Shown here in pieces: positions 35,366-45,505 of a stretch of 64,000 bases of DNA (position 1 is the first letter of the stretch; each line of letters starts with the position of its first letter). The DNA is from Pseudomonas sp. A-RE-19 (lineage in GTDB: Bacteria; Pseudomonadota; Gammaproteobacteria; Pseudomonadales; Pseudomonadaceae). Below the pieces are notes generated by a model. That model had not been told where the DNA came from. It searched no databases and saw nothing but the letters and a program-made list of their open reading frames with translations. The DNA lies in the NCBI RefSeq assembly GCF_019956555.1, contig NZ_JAHBDQ010000020.1:33538-97537 (forward strand), in the 5' to 3' direction. Both the position numbers and the translations under genes were made by a program.

Positions 35366-35376
35366 ACACTAACCCG

Positions 35377-35466
35377 TGTGGGAGCGAGCCTGCTCGCGAT
35401 GACAATGTCAGACGCACTGCATGTATCGACTGACGAACCGCTATCGCGAGCAGGCTCGCTCCCACA
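35377..35466. repeat. REP-type inverted repeat (GTGGGAGCGAGCCTGCTCGC family)
   Basis: Perfect 24-bp arms at 35377-35400 and 35443-35466 are separated by 42 bp. The element sits between the convergent LysR and fabI genes, next to a classical terminator. Confidence 0.92.
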
Positions 35467-35499
35467 GAGGGATTGCATCGATTTTGAAATGGCAGGCAT

Positions 35500-35528
35500 A
35501 AAAAACCCGCCTGAAGAGGCGGGTTTTT
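35500..35528. terminator. Bidirectional Rho-independent terminator
   Basis: AAAAACCCGCCT and AGGCGGGTTTTT pair perfectly over 12 bp (35501-35512 with 35517-35528) around a 4-nt GAAG loop, giving a U run on either strand. It serves fabI on the minus strand (16 bp past its stop) and may also end the LysR transcript. Confidence 0.92.
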
Positions 35529-35544
35529 CACGGCTAACCGAAGA

Positions 35545-36339
35545 TCACTCTTCGATGTTGCCCATGGCGGTGGTGTTGAAGCCGCCGTCTACGTACATGA
35601 TTTCGCCGCTGATGCCGGACGCCAGGTCCGAGCACAGGAAGGCGCCGGCGTTGCCGACTTCGTCGATGGTGACGTTACGACGCAGCGGGGTTTGCGCTTC
35701 GTTGGCGGCCAGCATCTTGCGGAAGTTCTTGATGCCGGAAGCGGCGAGGGTGCGGATCGGGCCAGCCGATACGCAGTTGACGCGGGTGCCGTCCGGGCCC
35801 AGGGAGCCGGCCAGGTAACGCACGCCAGCTTCCAGCGAAGCCTTGGCCATGCCCATCACGTTGTAGTTCGGCATGGTGCGCTCGGCGCCCAGGTACGACA
35901 GGGTCAGCAGGCTGCCATTGCGGCCTTTCATCATTTCGCGGCCAGCCTTGGCCAGGGCCACGAAGCTGTAGGCGCTGATGTCGTGAGCGATGCGGAAACC
36001 TTCACGGGTGGTGGCTTCGGTGAAGTCGCCGTCCAGTTGGTCGCCCGGGGCGAAGCCGACGGAGTGCACGATGCAGTCCAGGCCGTCCCACTTCTTGCTC
36101 AGTGCTTCGAAGACCTTGGCGATTTCTTCATCGCTGGCCACGTCGCACGGGAAGCACAGTTCAGGGCTCGAACCCCAGCCTTGTGCGAATTCTTCGACAC
36201 GACCCTTGAGTTTGTCGTTCTGATAAGTGAAGGCAAGCTCAGCGCCCTCGCGATGCATGGCGGCAGCGATGCCGGATGCGATGGACAGCTTGCTGGCGAC
36301 ACCGACGATCAGTACGCGCTTACCGGCGAGAAAACCCAT
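35545..36339 (-). CDS. fabI: Enoyl-ACP reductase (NADH) FabI
   Basis: FabI carries out the last reduction of each fatty-acid elongation cycle. The 264-residue protein is a short-chain dehydrogenase fold with the FabI signature: cofactor site [13 protein letters not shown], the catalytic pair Tyr149 and Tyr159 with Lys166 in YNVMGMAK (Tyr-x6-Lys). Its gene follows nppD by 21 bp on the same strand, so it may be read from the transporter promoter as well as its own. A strong terminator follows. Confidence 0.96.
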   Translation of the reverse strand: MGFLAGKRVLIVGVASKLSIASGIAAAMHREGAELAFTYQNDKLKGRVEEFAQGWGSSPELCFPCDVASDEEIAKVFEALSKKWDGLDCIVHSVGFAPGDQLDGDFTEATTREGFRIAHDISAYSFVALAKAGREMMKGRNGSLLTLSYLGAERTMPNYNVMGMAKASLEAGVRYLAGSLGPDGTRVNCVSAGPIRTLAASGIKNFRKMLAANEAQTPLRRNVTIDEVGNAGAFLCSDLASGISGEIMYVDGGFNTTAMGNIEE

Positions 36340-36360
36340 GTGTTGCTCCTCTTTTCAGGT

Positions 36361-37971
36361 TTATTGCGCAGTGGCTGGTGCCAGAAAAGCGGCTTCCAGC
36401 AACTGCTGTGTATACGGATGTTTGGGGGCGGCAAAGATACTTTGCGCGTCTCCCTGTTCGACCACTTGGCCATGCTTGACCACCATCAACTGGTGGCTCA
36501 GCGCTTTGACGACAGCCAGGTCATGGCTGATAAACAAATACGTCAGGTTGTACTTGGTTTGCAGTGAACGCAGCAGCTCCACCACTTGGCGTTGCACGGT
36601 GCGATCGAGAGCCGAAGTCGGCTCGTCCAGCAAAATCAACGCCGGTTTTAGCACTAATGCCCGGGCAATGGCGATTCTCTGCCGTTGCCCACCGGAAAAT
36701 TCGTGGGGGTAGCGGTGCCGGGTTTCCGGGTCCAGACCTACCTCCTTGAGTGCCGCAATAATCGCTTGTTCCTGTTCTGCCTCGGTGCCCATCTTGTGGA
36801 TCCGCAGGCCTTCGCCGACGATCTGGCTCACGCACATCCGTGGGCTCAGGCTGCCGAACGGGTCCTGGAACACCACCTGCATCTCCCGCCGCAGCGGTCG
36901 AATCTGATGTTGCGTCAGGCAGTCTAGCTGCTTGCCTTCAAAACGGATGGCGCCTTTGCTACCGATCAGCCGCAATATTGCCAGGCCGAGCGTCGACTTG
37001 CCGGAACCGCTTTCTCCCACAATCCCCAAGGTCTGGCCCTGGGGCAGGCTGAAATTGATCCCGTCGACCGCTTTGATATGGTCCACGGTCTTTTTCAGAA
37101 AGCCTTTCTTGATCGGGAACCAGACTTTCAGGTCCTCGACCTGCAACAACGGCGGGCCAATGACATTGGTCGCCGGTTTGCCGCTGGGCTCCGCTGCCAG
37201 CAGTTCCCGCGTGTACGGATGCTGCGGCGCGCGGAACAATTCTTCGCACGATGCCTGTTCGACGATGCAACCGCGCTGCATGACACATACGCGATGCGCA
37301 ATTCTTCGTACAAGGTTCAAATCGTGACTGATCAGTAACAACGCCATGCCCAGACGGGCCTGTAATTCCTTGAGCAGTTCGAGGATTTTCAGCTGAACGG
37401 TCACGTCCAGCGCAGTGGTCGGTTCGTCGGCGATCAGCAGTTCCGGCTCGTTGGCCAGGGCCATGGCGATCATCACCCGCTGGCGCTGGCCACCCGACAA
37501 TTCGTGGGGCAGGGCCTTGAGACGCTTCTCCGGCTCCGGGATGCCAACCATTTCCAGCAGTTCCAGCGTGCGCTTGGTCGCGACTTTGCCGGTCAGGCCT
37601 TTGTGGATGCCCAACACTTCGTTGATCTGCTTTTCGATCGAATGCAGCGGATTGAGCGAGGTCATCGGCTCTTGAAAGATCATTGCGATCCGGTTGCCGC
37701 GGATGTGGCGGATGGTTTTCTCTTTCAGGTCCAGCAGATTCCGGTCGGAATAAGTGATGGTGCCGGAGGGGTGCCGGGCCAGCGGGTAGGGCAGCAGGCG
37801 CAGGATCGAGTGGGCGGTCACCGATTTGCCGGAGCCGCTTTCACCCACCAGCGCCAGGGTTTCGCCGCGCTTGATGTCGAAGCTGACGCCCTCGACCACC
37901 CGCTGCACGTGCTCACCAACGACAAATTCGACGGCCAGGTCGCGCACTTCGATCAGATTGTCCTGATTCAT
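36361..37971 (-). CDS. nppD: ABC transporter dual ATPase (NppD/YejF)
   Basis: The 536-residue protein fuses two ATPase domains. Each has Walker A GESGSGKS (~41-48 and ~320-327), signature LSGGQRQR or FSGGQRQR, and Walker B (LLIADEP, ILLDEP). It energises the Npp/Yej peptide importer, which in P. aeruginosa takes up peptidyl-nucleoside antibiotics and in enterics microcin C. ATG 37971 has GAGGAAG upstream. It is separated from nppC by 1 bp. The name rests on gene order and family. Confidence 0.92.
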   Translation of the reverse strand: MNQDNLIEVRDLAVEFVVGEHVQRVVEGVSFDIKRGETLALVGESGSGKSVTAHSILRLLPYPLARHPSGTITYSDRNLLDLKEKTIRHIRGNRIAMIFQEPMTSLNPLHSIEKQINEVLGIHKGLTGKVATKRTLELLEMVGIPEPEKRLKALPHELSGGQRQRVMIAMALANEPELLIADEPTTALDVTVQLKILELLKELQARLGMALLLISHDLNLVRRIAHRVCVMQRGCIVEQASCEELFRAPQHPYTRELLAAEPSGKPATNVIGPPLLQVEDLKVWFPIKKGFLKKTVDHIKAVDGINFSLPQGQTLGIVGESGSGKSTLGLAILRLIGSKGAIRFEGKQLDCLTQHQIRPLRREMQVVFQDPFGSLSPRMCVSQIVGEGLRIHKMGTEAEQEQAIIAALKEVGLDPETRHRYPHEFSGGQRQRIAIARALVLKPALILLDEPTSALDRTVQRQVVELLRSLQTKYNLTYLFISHDLAVVKALSHQLMVVKHGQVVEQGDAQSIFAAPKHPYTQQLLEAAFLAPATAQ

Positions 37972-37972
37972 T

Positions 37973-38992
37973 TCACTTCCTCGGGTCGAAGGCATCGCGA
38001 GCGGACTCGCCGATGAACACCAGCAAACTCAACATCAATGCCAGCACCGCAAACGCACTCATGCCCAGCCACGGCGCTTGCAGGTTGGATTTGCCCTGGG
38101 CCACCAGTTCACCCAGGGACGGCGCGCCCGGCGGCAGGCCGAAGCCGAGGAAATCCAGGGCGGTCAGGGTGCCAATGGCGCCGGTCAGAATGAACGGCAT
38201 GAACGTCATGGTCGAGACCATCGCGTTTGGCAGGATGTGGCGAAACATGATCGCACCATTCTGCATGCCCAGCGCCCGGGCCGCGCGCACGTATTCCAGG
38301 TTCCGGCCGCGCAGGAACTCGGCGCGCACCACATCCACCAGGCTCATCCACGAGAACAGCAGCATGATCCCCAGCAGCCACCAGAAGTTCGGCTGCACGA
38401 AGCTGGCGAGGATGATCAGCAAGTACAGCACTGGCAGCCCGGACCAGATCTCCAGAAAGCGCTGCCCGGCCAGATCGACCCAGCCACCATAAAAGCCCTG
38501 CAGCGCCCCGGCGATCACGCCGATGATCGAGCTGAGAATGGTCAGCGTCAAAGCGAACAGCACCGAAATACGGAAGCCATAAATCACCCGGGCCAATACA
38601 TCGCGGCCCTGGTCATCGGTGCCCAGCAGGTTATCGGCGGACGGCGGTGCGGGAGCCGGGACTTTCAGGTCGTAGTTGATGCTCTGGTAGCTGTAGGGGA
38701 TCGGCGCCCACAAGACCCAGGCGTCCTTGGCCTTGAGCAGTTCGCGGATGTAGGGGCTCTTGTAGTTGGCTTCCAGCGGGAATTCGCCGCCGAACGCGGT
38801 TTCCGGGTAGCGCTTGAGGGCCGGGAAGTACCAGGCGTTGTCGTAGTGCACCACCAGCGGTTTGTCGTTGGCGATCAGTTCGGCGCCAAGGCTTGCGCCG
38901 AACAAGATCAGAAACAGCCACAGCGACCACCAGCCACGCTTGTTGGCCTTGAACAGTTCGAAACGTCGGCGATTGAGAGGGGACAGGTTCAT
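37973..38992 (-). CDS. nppC: ABC transporter permease (NppC/YejE)
   Basis: This 339-residue inner-membrane permease of the dipeptide/oligopeptide type has one N-terminal helix (WSLWLFLILFGASLG), a long periplasmic segment (~45-130) and five more helices; the coupling loop ARALGMQNGAIMFRHILPNA contacts the ATPase. The large periplasmic loop is characteristic of YejE. It starts one base after nppB ends, so the start is ATG 38992 rather than 39034. Confidence 0.93.
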   Translation of the reverse strand: MNLSPLNRRRFELFKANKRGWWSLWLFLILFGASLGAELIANDKPLVVHYDNAWYFPALKRYPETAFGGEFPLEANYKSPYIRELLKAKDAWVLWAPIPYSYQSINYDLKVPAPAPPSADNLLGTDDQGRDVLARVIYGFRISVLFALTLTILSSIIGVIAGALQGFYGGWVDLAGQRFLEIWSGLPVLYLLIILASFVQPNFWWLLGIMLLFSWMSLVDVVRAEFLRGRNLEYVRAARALGMQNGAIMFRHILPNAMVSTMTFMPFILTGAIGTLTALDFLGFGLPPGAPSLGELVAQGKSNLQAPWLGMSAFAVLALMLSLLVFIGESARDAFDPRK

Positions 38993-38993
38993 C

Positions 38994-40067
38994 TCAATGC
39001 TCCCGGCTTTCGAAGTCGATGCGCGGATCGACAAAGGTGTAAGTGAGGTCGCCGATCAGCTTCACCACCAGCCCCATGAGGGTGAAGATGAACAGCGTGC
39101 CGAAAACCACCGGGTAGTCACGGTTGATCGCCGCTTCGAAACTCATCAGGCCCATGCCATCGAGTGAGAAAATCACTTCCACCAGCAACGAGCCGGTGAA
39201 AAAGATCCCGATGAACGCCGACGGGAAGCCGGCGATCACCAACAGCATGGCGTTGCGAAACACATGGCCGTAGAGCACACGGTGGCGGGTCAGGCCCTTG
39301 GCCTTGGCGGTGACCACGTACTGCTTGTTGATTTCGTCGAGGAAGCTGTTCTTGGTCAGCAAGGTCATGGTGGCGAAGTTGCCGATCACCAGTGCGGTCA
39401 CCGGCAGTGCCAGGTGCCAGAAATAATCGAGGATCTTGCCGCCGGTGCTGAGCTCATCGAAGTTGTTCGAGGTCAGGCCCCGTAACGGGAACCAGTCGAA
39501 ATAGCTGCCGCCGGCGAACACCACGATCAGCAGAATGGCGAACAGGAACGCCGGAATCGCGTAACCGACGATGATCGCCGAACTGGTCCAGACGTCGAAG
39601 TGGCTGCCGTGTCGCGTCGCCTTGGCGATCCCCAGCGGGATCGACACCAGGTACATGATCAGCGTGCTCCACAGCCCGAGGGAGATCGACACCGGCATCT
39701 TTTCCTTGATCAGGTCGATGACCTTGGCGTCGCGGAAGAAACTGTCGCCGAAATCCAGCGTGGCGTAGTTCTTGATCATGATCCATAAACGTTCCGGCGC
39801 CGTTTTATCGAAGCCGTACATGTGCTCGATTTCCTTGACCAGCGCCGGGTCCAGGCCCTGGGCGCCGCGATAGGCGGAACCGGCCACCGACACCTCGGCA
39901 CCGCCGCCGGCAATGCGGCTGGTGGCGCCTTCGAAGCCTTCGAGCTTGGCGATCATCTGTTCCACCGGCCCGCCGGGGGCGGCCTGGATGATCACGAAAT
40001 TGATCAGCAGAATGCCGAGCAAGGTCGGGATGATCAGCAGCAGTCGCCGAAAAATATACGCCAGCAT
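38994..40067 (-). CDS. nppB: ABC transporter permease (NppB/YejB)
   Basis: This 357-residue permease has six helices and the DppB-like N-terminus ([20 protein letters not shown]) plus a periplasmic insert at about 45-100 containing [15 protein letters not shown]. The coupling loop is [20 protein letters not shown]. It forms the membrane channel with NppC. It follows nppA2 by 4 bp. Confidence 0.94.
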   Translation of the reverse strand: MLAYIFRRLLLIIPTLLGILLINFVIIQAAPGGPVEQMIAKLEGFEGATSRIAGGGAEVSVAGSAYRGAQGLDPALVKEIEHMYGFDKTAPERLWIMIKNYATLDFGDSFFRDAKVIDLIKEKMPVSISLGLWSTLIMYLVSIPLGIAKATRHGSHFDVWTSSAIIVGYAIPAFLFAILLIVVFAGGSYFDWFPLRGLTSNNFDELSTGGKILDYFWHLALPVTALVIGNFATMTLLTKNSFLDEINKQYVVTAKAKGLTRHRVLYGHVFRNAMLLVIAGFPSAFIGIFFTGSLLVEVIFSLDGMGLMSFEAAINRDYPVVFGTLFIFTLMGLVVKLIGDLTYTFVDPRIDFESREH

Positions 40068-40071
40068 CTGA

Positions 40072-41913
40072 TTACTCCGTGCCCGCAGGGTCGGCTTGCA
40101 GTTTGGTTTCGACTTCTATCGGCAATGTCGCGTTGGGCTTGACCCACCAGGTATTGATGCCGATGTCATATTTGGGCGAAACCTTCGGATGGCCGATGTG
40201 GTTCCAGTACGCCACGCGCCAGGTCTTGATGTGCCAGTTGGGGATCACGTAATAGCCCCATTGCAGCACCCGGTCCAGCGCTCGGGCATGGGCCACCAGG
40301 CTTTGGCGCGAATCGGCGTTGATCAGTTGCTCGACCAGTTGGTCCACCACCGGGTCTTTCAAACCCATGGAGTTGCGGCTGCCGGGTTTGTCGGCGGCGT
40401 CAGTCATCCAGTACTCACGCTGTTCGTTACCCGGCGAGTTGGACTGCGGGAAGCTGCCGACGATCATGTCGAAGTCCCGGGAGCGCACGCGGTTGATGTA
40501 TTGCGAGACGTCGACCCGACGGATCACCAGATCAATGCCCAGATCACTGAGGTTGCGCTTGAACGGCAGCAGTATCCGCTCGAACTCGGTCTGGGCCAGT
40601 AGAAATTCGATGGTCACCGGCTTACCGTTGGCGTCGACCATTTTGTCGTCGACGATCCGCCAGCCGGCCTCTTGCAGTAATTGATACGCCTGGCGCTGCT
40701 GAGTGCGGATCATGCCGCTGGCGTCGGTCACCGGGTTCTGGAACGCCTCGCTGAACACTTGCTCGGGAATCTTGCCGCGGAACGGGTCGAGGATCGCCAG
40801 TTGATCGGCGTCCGGCAGGCCGGTGGCGGCCATTTCCGAGTTTTCGAAAAAACTGCGGGTGCGCGCGTAGGCGCCGTTGAACAGTTGTTTGTTGGTCCAT
40901 TCGAAGTCCAGCAACAGGGTCAGCGCGTGGCGCACGCGCACATCCTGAAACACCGGACGACGCAGGTTGAATACAAAGCCCTGCATGCCGGTAGGGTTGC
41001 CATTCGGGATCTGTTCCTTGATCAACCGACCCTCGGTCACCGCCGGGATGTTGTAGGCATTGGCCCAGTTTTTTGCGGCCATTTCCAGCCAGTAATCGAA
41101 CTGGCCGGCCTTGAGCGCTTCCAGCGCGACGGTGTTGTCGCGGTAGTAGTCGGTGGTCATCACGTCGAAATTGTAGAAGCCACGATTGACCGGCAGGTCC
41201 TTGCCCCAGTAATCCTTGACCCGCTCATAGCGCACCGAACGTCCGGCCTTCACTTCACTGACTTTGTACGGGCCGCTGCCCAGCGGCAACTCCAGGTTGC
41301 CTTTGTTGAAGTCGCGGGTCGCCCACCAATGCTTGGGCAGTACTGGCAATTGGCCGAGGATCAGCGGCAGTTCGCGGTTGTTGTTGTGCTTGAACTTGAA
41401 CAGGACTTTGAGCGGGTCTTCGGCGATCACCTCTTCCACGTCGCTGTAATAGCCGCGATAGAGCGGGGCGCCGTCCTTGATCAGGGTCTGGAAGCTGAAT
41501 ACCACGTCTTCGGCACGCACCGGATGGCCGTCATGGAAGCGTGCTTCTGGACGCAGGTAGAAGCGCACCCAGCTGTTGTCCGGGGCTTTTTCGATTTTGC
41601 CGGCGATCAAGCCATATTGAGTGAACGGCTCATCGAGACCCTGTTTGGTCAGGGTGTCGTAGATCATGTTGATGTCGTCGGCCGGTACGCCTTTGTTGAT
41701 GAATGGGTTGAGGCTGTCGAAGCCGCCGAATCCGGCCTCACGGAAGATTCCGCCCTTGGGCGCGTCGGGATTCACGTAATCGAAGTGTTTGAAATCGGCC
41801 GGGTATTTCGGCGGCTCGTTGTACAGGGTCAGGGCATGTTGCGGGGCGGCGCAGGCCAGCCCGGCGAACAACAGACCGCTGGCCTGCAAGAGCAGGGCGC
41901 GTACGGGTTTCAT
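40072..41913 (-). CDS. nppA2: Extracellular solute-binding protein (NppA2/YejA)
   Basis: This 613-residue family 5 binding protein has a signal peptide (~1-22: [20 protein letters not shown]). Motif blocks include [29 protein letters not shown] and [18 protein letters not shown]. It delivers peptide or peptidyl-nucleoside ligands to NppBC. The start at ATG 41913 overlaps the stop of the upstream binding-protein gene by 4 bp. About half of its residues match its neighbour by eye, so the two arose by duplication. Confidence 0.92.
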   Translation of the reverse strand: MKPVRALLLQASGLLFAGLACAAPQHALTLYNEPPKYPADFKHFDYVNPDAPKGGIFREAGFGGFDSLNPFINKGVPADDINMIYDTLTKQGLDEPFTQYGLIAGKIEKAPDNSWVRFYLRPEARFHDGHPVRAEDVVFSFQTLIKDGAPLYRGYYSDVEEVIAEDPLKVLFKFKHNNNRELPLILGQLPVLPKHWWATRDFNKGNLELPLGSGPYKVSEVKAGRSVRYERVKDYWGKDLPVNRGFYNFDVMTTDYYRDNTVALEALKAGQFDYWLEMAAKNWANAYNIPAVTEGRLIKEQIPNGNPTGMQGFVFNLRRPVFQDVRVRHALTLLLDFEWTNKQLFNGAYARTRSFFENSEMAATGLPDADQLAILDPFRGKIPEQVFSEAFQNPVTDASGMIRTQQRQAYQLLQEAGWRIVDDKMVDANGKPVTIEFLLAQTEFERILLPFKRNLSDLGIDLVIRRVDVSQYINRVRSRDFDMIVGSFPQSNSPGNEQREYWMTDAADKPGSRNSMGLKDPVVDQLVEQLINADSRQSLVAHARALDRVLQWGYYVIPNWHIKTWRVAYWNHIGHPKVSPKYDIGINTWWVKPNATLPIEVETKLQADPAGTE

Positions 41914-43742
41914 CGATCTTTCTCCGAAGATTTCAGCCACCACGCGCTCAGGCCCAGGGTGTAGGGCGGCGTCGTGACGAAGGCGAACCGGTTGCGGTAG
42001 GCCAGGCGGTGATAATTGAGGTACCAGTTGGGAATGATGTAGTGCTGCCACAACAGCACCCGATCCAGCGCCCTGCCGGCGGCCACTTGTGCATCGCGGG
42101 TCTGGGCGGCGAGCAGTTGTTCGAGTAAATAGTCGACCACCGGGTTGGCGATACCTGCATAGTTTTTACTGCCCTTGATCCCGACCTGGCTGGAGTGAAA
42201 GTACTGCCATTGCTCCAGGCCCGGGCTGAGGGTCTGGTTGAGGGTCATCAGGATCATGTCGAAATCGAACTGATCGAGGCGCTGTTTGTACTGGGCGCGA
42301 TCGACCGTGCGCAGCCGTGCGTCGATGCCGATGCTGGCGAGGTTCTCGACGTAAGGCTGAAGGATGCGTTCCAGGTTCGGATTGACCAGCAGGATCTCGA
42401 AACGCAACGGTTGACCGATGGTGTTTTGTAGCCGCTGACCGTTGGGCTTCCAGCCGGCCTCGGCGAGCAGGCTCAAGGCCTTGCGCAAGGTTTCCCGGGG
42501 AATGCCGCGGCCTTCGGTCTGCGGCAGGCTGAACGGCTCGGTGAGCAGCTTGGCGGGCAACTGATCGCGATAGGGCTTGAGCAGCAGCCATTCATGACCG
42601 ACAGGCAGCCCGGTGGCGGAGAACTCGCTGTTGGGGTAGTAGCTCATGGCGCGTTGGTAGGCGCCGCTGAACAGCGTGCGGTTGGTCCACTCGAAGTCGA
42701 ACATCAGCCCCAGCGCTTCGCGGACCTTGGCCTCAGCGAAAGTTGGCCGTCGGGTGTTCATGAACAGACCCTGGCTCTGCGTCGGGATCTGGTGCGGGAT
42801 CTGCGCCTTGATCACATCGCCACGGCGCACGGCTGGGAAGTTGTAACCGTTGTCCCAGTTCTTCGCCTGATGCTCGATGTAGATGTCGAACTCGCCGGCC
42901 TTGAACGCTTCGAAGGCCACGTCGCTGTCACGGTAGAACTCGACTTCCATGCGATCAAAGTTGTATTTGCCGCGATTGACTGGCAGGTCCTTGCCCCAGT
43001 AATCCTTGACCCGCTCGAAGACGATCTGCCGCCCGGGCGTTACCGAGGTAATGCGATACGGTCCGCTGCCCAATGGCGGCTCGAAGGTGGTGGCTTTGAA
43101 ATCGCGACCTTCCCAGTAATGCTGGGGCAGCACCGGCAACTCGCCCAGGCGCAGGATCAGCAGCGGATTGCCGGCGCGTTTGAAGACGAAACGGATGCGC
43201 CGTGGGTTGAGAATATCGACCCGCGACACTTCCTGAAGGTTGGTGCGGTACTGCGGGTGACCTTCCTTGAGCAGCAAACGGTAAGAGAACGCTACGTCAT
43301 AAGCGGTGATCGGCGTGCCATCGTGGAAGCGTGCTTCAGGGCGCAGGTTGAACACCACCCAGCTGCGGTCCTCGCTGTATTCCACCGATTGGGCGATCAG
43401 GCCATAACTGGAGGTGGGCTCATCGCCGGACGGCGCGTACTCGCCGGTGCCGACCATCAGCGTTTCGTTCAGCTCGTTGATGCCGTACTGCAGGAAGTTG
43501 GCGGTGGAAACCGGGCTTGTGCCTTTGAATGTGTAAGGGTTGAGCGTATCGAAGGTGCCAAACGCCATCACCCGCAACGTACCGCCCTTGGGCGCTTGCG
43601 GGTTGACCCAGTCGAAGTGGGTAAATCTGGCCGGGTACTTGAGCGTGCCGAACTGCGCATAACCATGGCTTTCGCTGATCGTCGCGCTTGCGGGGGAGCT
43701 CAAGGCCAGGCTGATCAGGAGCAGGAGGAGGGGACGCTTCAA
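41910..43742 (-). CDS. nppA1: Extracellular solute-binding protein (NppA1/YejA)
   Basis: This family 5 binding protein of about 610 residues begins with a signal peptide (LKRPLLLLLISLALSSPASA). The blocks [31 protein letters not shown] and [16 protein letters not shown] mirror NppA2. I place the start at TTG 43742 because it opens directly into the signal peptide; the longer ATG frame to 43841 would put 33 non-signal residues in front. No strong ribosome site helps decide. It is the first gene of the operon; a palindromic repeat lies in the gap to mltD. Confidence 0.88.
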   Translation of the reverse strand: MKRPLLLLLISLALSSPASATISESHGYAQFGTLKYPARFTHFDWVNPQAPKGGTLRVMAFGTFDTLNPYTFKGTSPVSTANFLQYGINELNETLMVGTGEYAPSGDEPTSSYGLIAQSVEYSEDRSWVVFNLRPEARFHDGTPITAYDVAFSYRLLLKEGHPQYRTNLQEVSRVDILNPRRIRFVFKRAGNPLLILRLGELPVLPQHYWEGRDFKATTFEPPLGSGPYRITSVTPGRQIVFERVKDYWGKDLPVNRGKYNFDRMEVEFYRDSDVAFEAFKAGEFDIYIEHQAKNWDNGYNFPAVRRGDVIKAQIPHQIPTQSQGLFMNTRRPTFAEAKVREALGLMFDFEWTNRTLFSGAYQRAMSYYPNSEFSATGLPVGHEWLLLKPYRDQLPAKLLTEPFSLPQTEGRGIPRETLRKALSLLAEAGWKPNGQRLQNTIGQPLRFEILLVNPNLERILQPYVENLASIGIDARLRTVDRAQYKQRLDQFDFDMILMTLNQTLSPGLEQWQYFHSSQVGIKGSKNYAGIANPVVDYLLEQLLAAQTRDAQVAAGRALDRVLLWQHYIIPNWYLNYHRLAYRNRFAFVTTPPYTLGLSAWWLKSSEKDR

Positions 43743-43843
43743 GTCAGAGATCCGATCCAGGCGGCTTGGGCTTTGTGGCCCGTACAGTAACAGCTTGTAT
43801 CGACAGGAAAAAGACGGGGCCTGAAAGCGATGTCGCGGCATAA

Positions 43844-43944
43844 AAAAGATCGCAGCCTGAGGCAGCTTCTACACCGATCATGTACACCCGCGATGATTGG
43901 ATGTACGCATTATCTGTAGGAGCTGTCGAAGGCTGCGATCTTTT
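43844..43944. repeat. REP-type inverted repeat (GTAGGAGCTGCCG family, diverged)
   Basis: Imperfect 30-bp arms lie at 43844-43873 and 43915-43944, with several mismatches (GAGGCAGCTTCTACA against TGTAGGAGCTGTCGA). It lies between the start of nppA1 and the end of mltD. Confidence 0.8.
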
Positions 43945-43960
43945 CGGCTTTACATCAATT

Positions 43961-45406
43961 TCAATTCGGCGAAGCAACCGTCAGCATCTGACCCGGCTTC
44001 AGCGCCTGGCCAACCCGAGGGTTCCAGCGCTTGAGGTGTTGCATCTCAACGTTGAAGCGCTTGGCAACCATGTACAGCGAGTCGCCTTGCTTGACTTTGT
44101 ATTGGGTGGGCTGCTGGGTAGCCTGCTGCTTCTTGGAATTGGCTGCCACCACGGTGTTGACACGCCCGGAGCCGCGCTTGGCGGTGTCCTGCATCACCAG
44201 GGTCTGGCCGACCTTGAGGTTCTTGCCGTTCAGCTTGTTCCAGCGTTGCAGGTCCTTGATGTCGACCTTGTTGGCCTTGGCGATAGTGGCCAGGTTGTCG
44301 CCGCGCTTGACCCGGTAAGCGCGCTTGATGCTGGCGATTTCGCTGTCGTCTGCCCCTTCGAACACCGGCTTGAGCGGTCGCTGACTGATCAGCTCTTCAG
44401 GGCGCATGGTCGACAGGCTGGCGGTCAGCAGTTGCGCCTTGGACGTCGGCACCAGCAGATGCTGGGGGCCGTCGATGGTGGTGCGCTGCTTGAAGGCCGG
44501 GTTGAGCTGGAACAGTTCGTCTTCGTCGATGTTGGCCACTGCGGCAACCTTGGACAGGTCCATGCGCTGGTTGATTTCGACGACCTGGAAATACGGTTCG
44601 TTGGCGATCGGGTTGAGGTTCACGCCATAGGCTTCGGGCGACAGGACCACTTGCGACAGGGCCAGCAGCTTCGGCACATAGGCCTGGGTTTCCGCTGGCA
44701 GCGGCAGGTTCCAGTAGTCAGTCGGCAGACCGAGCTTCTCGTTACGCTCGATGGCCCGGCTGACCGTACCTTCGCCGGCGTTGTAGGCCGCCAGCGCCAG
44801 CAGCCAGTCACCGTTGAACATGTCATGCAGGCGGGTCAGGTAATCCATGGCCGCGGTGGTCGAGGCGGTGATATCGCGACGGCCATCATAGAAACGGGTC
44901 TGACGCAGGTTGAAGTAACGCCCGGTGGACGGAATGAATTGCCAAAGACCCACCGCGTCGGCCCGGGAATAGGCCATCGGGTTGTAGGCGCTCTCAATCA
45001 CTGGCAACAGCGCCAGTTCCAGCGGCATGTTGCGTTCTTCAAGGCGTTCGACGATGTAGTGAATGTAGAGGCTGCCGCGTTCGCCGGCGTTTTCGAGGAA
45101 GGACGGATTACTGGCGAACCACAGGCGCTGTTGCTCGATGCGCGGGTTGACGCCCAGCCCGTCTTGCAACTGGAAGCCCTGGCGCATGCGCTCCCAGATG
45201 TCCTGCGGAATTTGCGGTGTCGGTTTTTCGCTGAGCCAGATGGGTTTTTGCTTGGCTCGAGCGGCGATATTCGGAGTGTGCGTCGCGTCGGTCTGCGGCG
45301 CATGGCTTGAACAACCCGCCAAAGTGGCGGACACAGCCACCGCGATGGCTTGAGCCAAGCGGGTCAATGCGTCTGAATTGATGGCTTTACGAATAGGTGA
45401 CGACAT
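43961..45406 (-). CDS. mltD: Lytic transglycosylase D (MltD)
   Basis: MltD cleaves peptidoglycan, forming 1,6-anhydromuropeptides. The 481-residue protein has a lipoprotein signal (LAGC, ~30), a GH23-type domain with the catalytic Glu in IESAYNP and the fold motif ADAVGLWQFIPSTGRY (~150-170), AYNAGEGTV, and two LysM repeats (~335-385 and ~430-478) that bind glycan chains. It is attached to the inner face of the outer membrane. ATG 45406 is chosen; the TTG at 45430 would add eight unlikely residues. A 99-bp gap separates it from gloB, which is upstream on the same strand. Confidence 0.95.
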   Translation of the reverse strand: MSSPIRKAINSDALTRLAQAIAVAVSATLAGCSSHAPQTDATHTPNIAARAKQKPIWLSEKPTPQIPQDIWERMRQGFQLQDGLGVNPRIEQQRLWFASNPSFLENAGERGSLYIHYIVERLEERNMPLELALLPVIESAYNPMAYSRADAVGLWQFIPSTGRYFNLRQTRFYDGRRDITASTTAAMDYLTRLHDMFNGDWLLALAAYNAGEGTVSRAIERNEKLGLPTDYWNLPLPAETQAYVPKLLALSQVVLSPEAYGVNLNPIANEPYFQVVEINQRMDLSKVAAVANIDEDELFQLNPAFKQRTTIDGPQHLLVPTSKAQLLTASLSTMRPEELISQRPLKPVFEGADDSEIASIKRAYRVKRGDNLATIAKANKVDIKDLQRWNKLNGKNLKVGQTLVMQDTAKRGSGRVNTVVAANSKKQQATQQPTQYKVKQGDSLYMVAKRFNVEMQHLKRWNPRVGQALKPGQMLTVASPN

Positions 45407-45505
45407 TGGCTGGAAGTAAGTTCCGGGCAAAAATGTCGAGCGATTCTAGAAAGCGTACCCCCTGCGGTCAACCATTCAGAATTTTTGTACCATCGGGGGG
45501 ACTGC

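Noticed and set aside
40681..41964. 427-codon plus-strand frame inside nppA2
   Set aside because: It is antisense to a clear binding-protein gene and has no recognisable motif.
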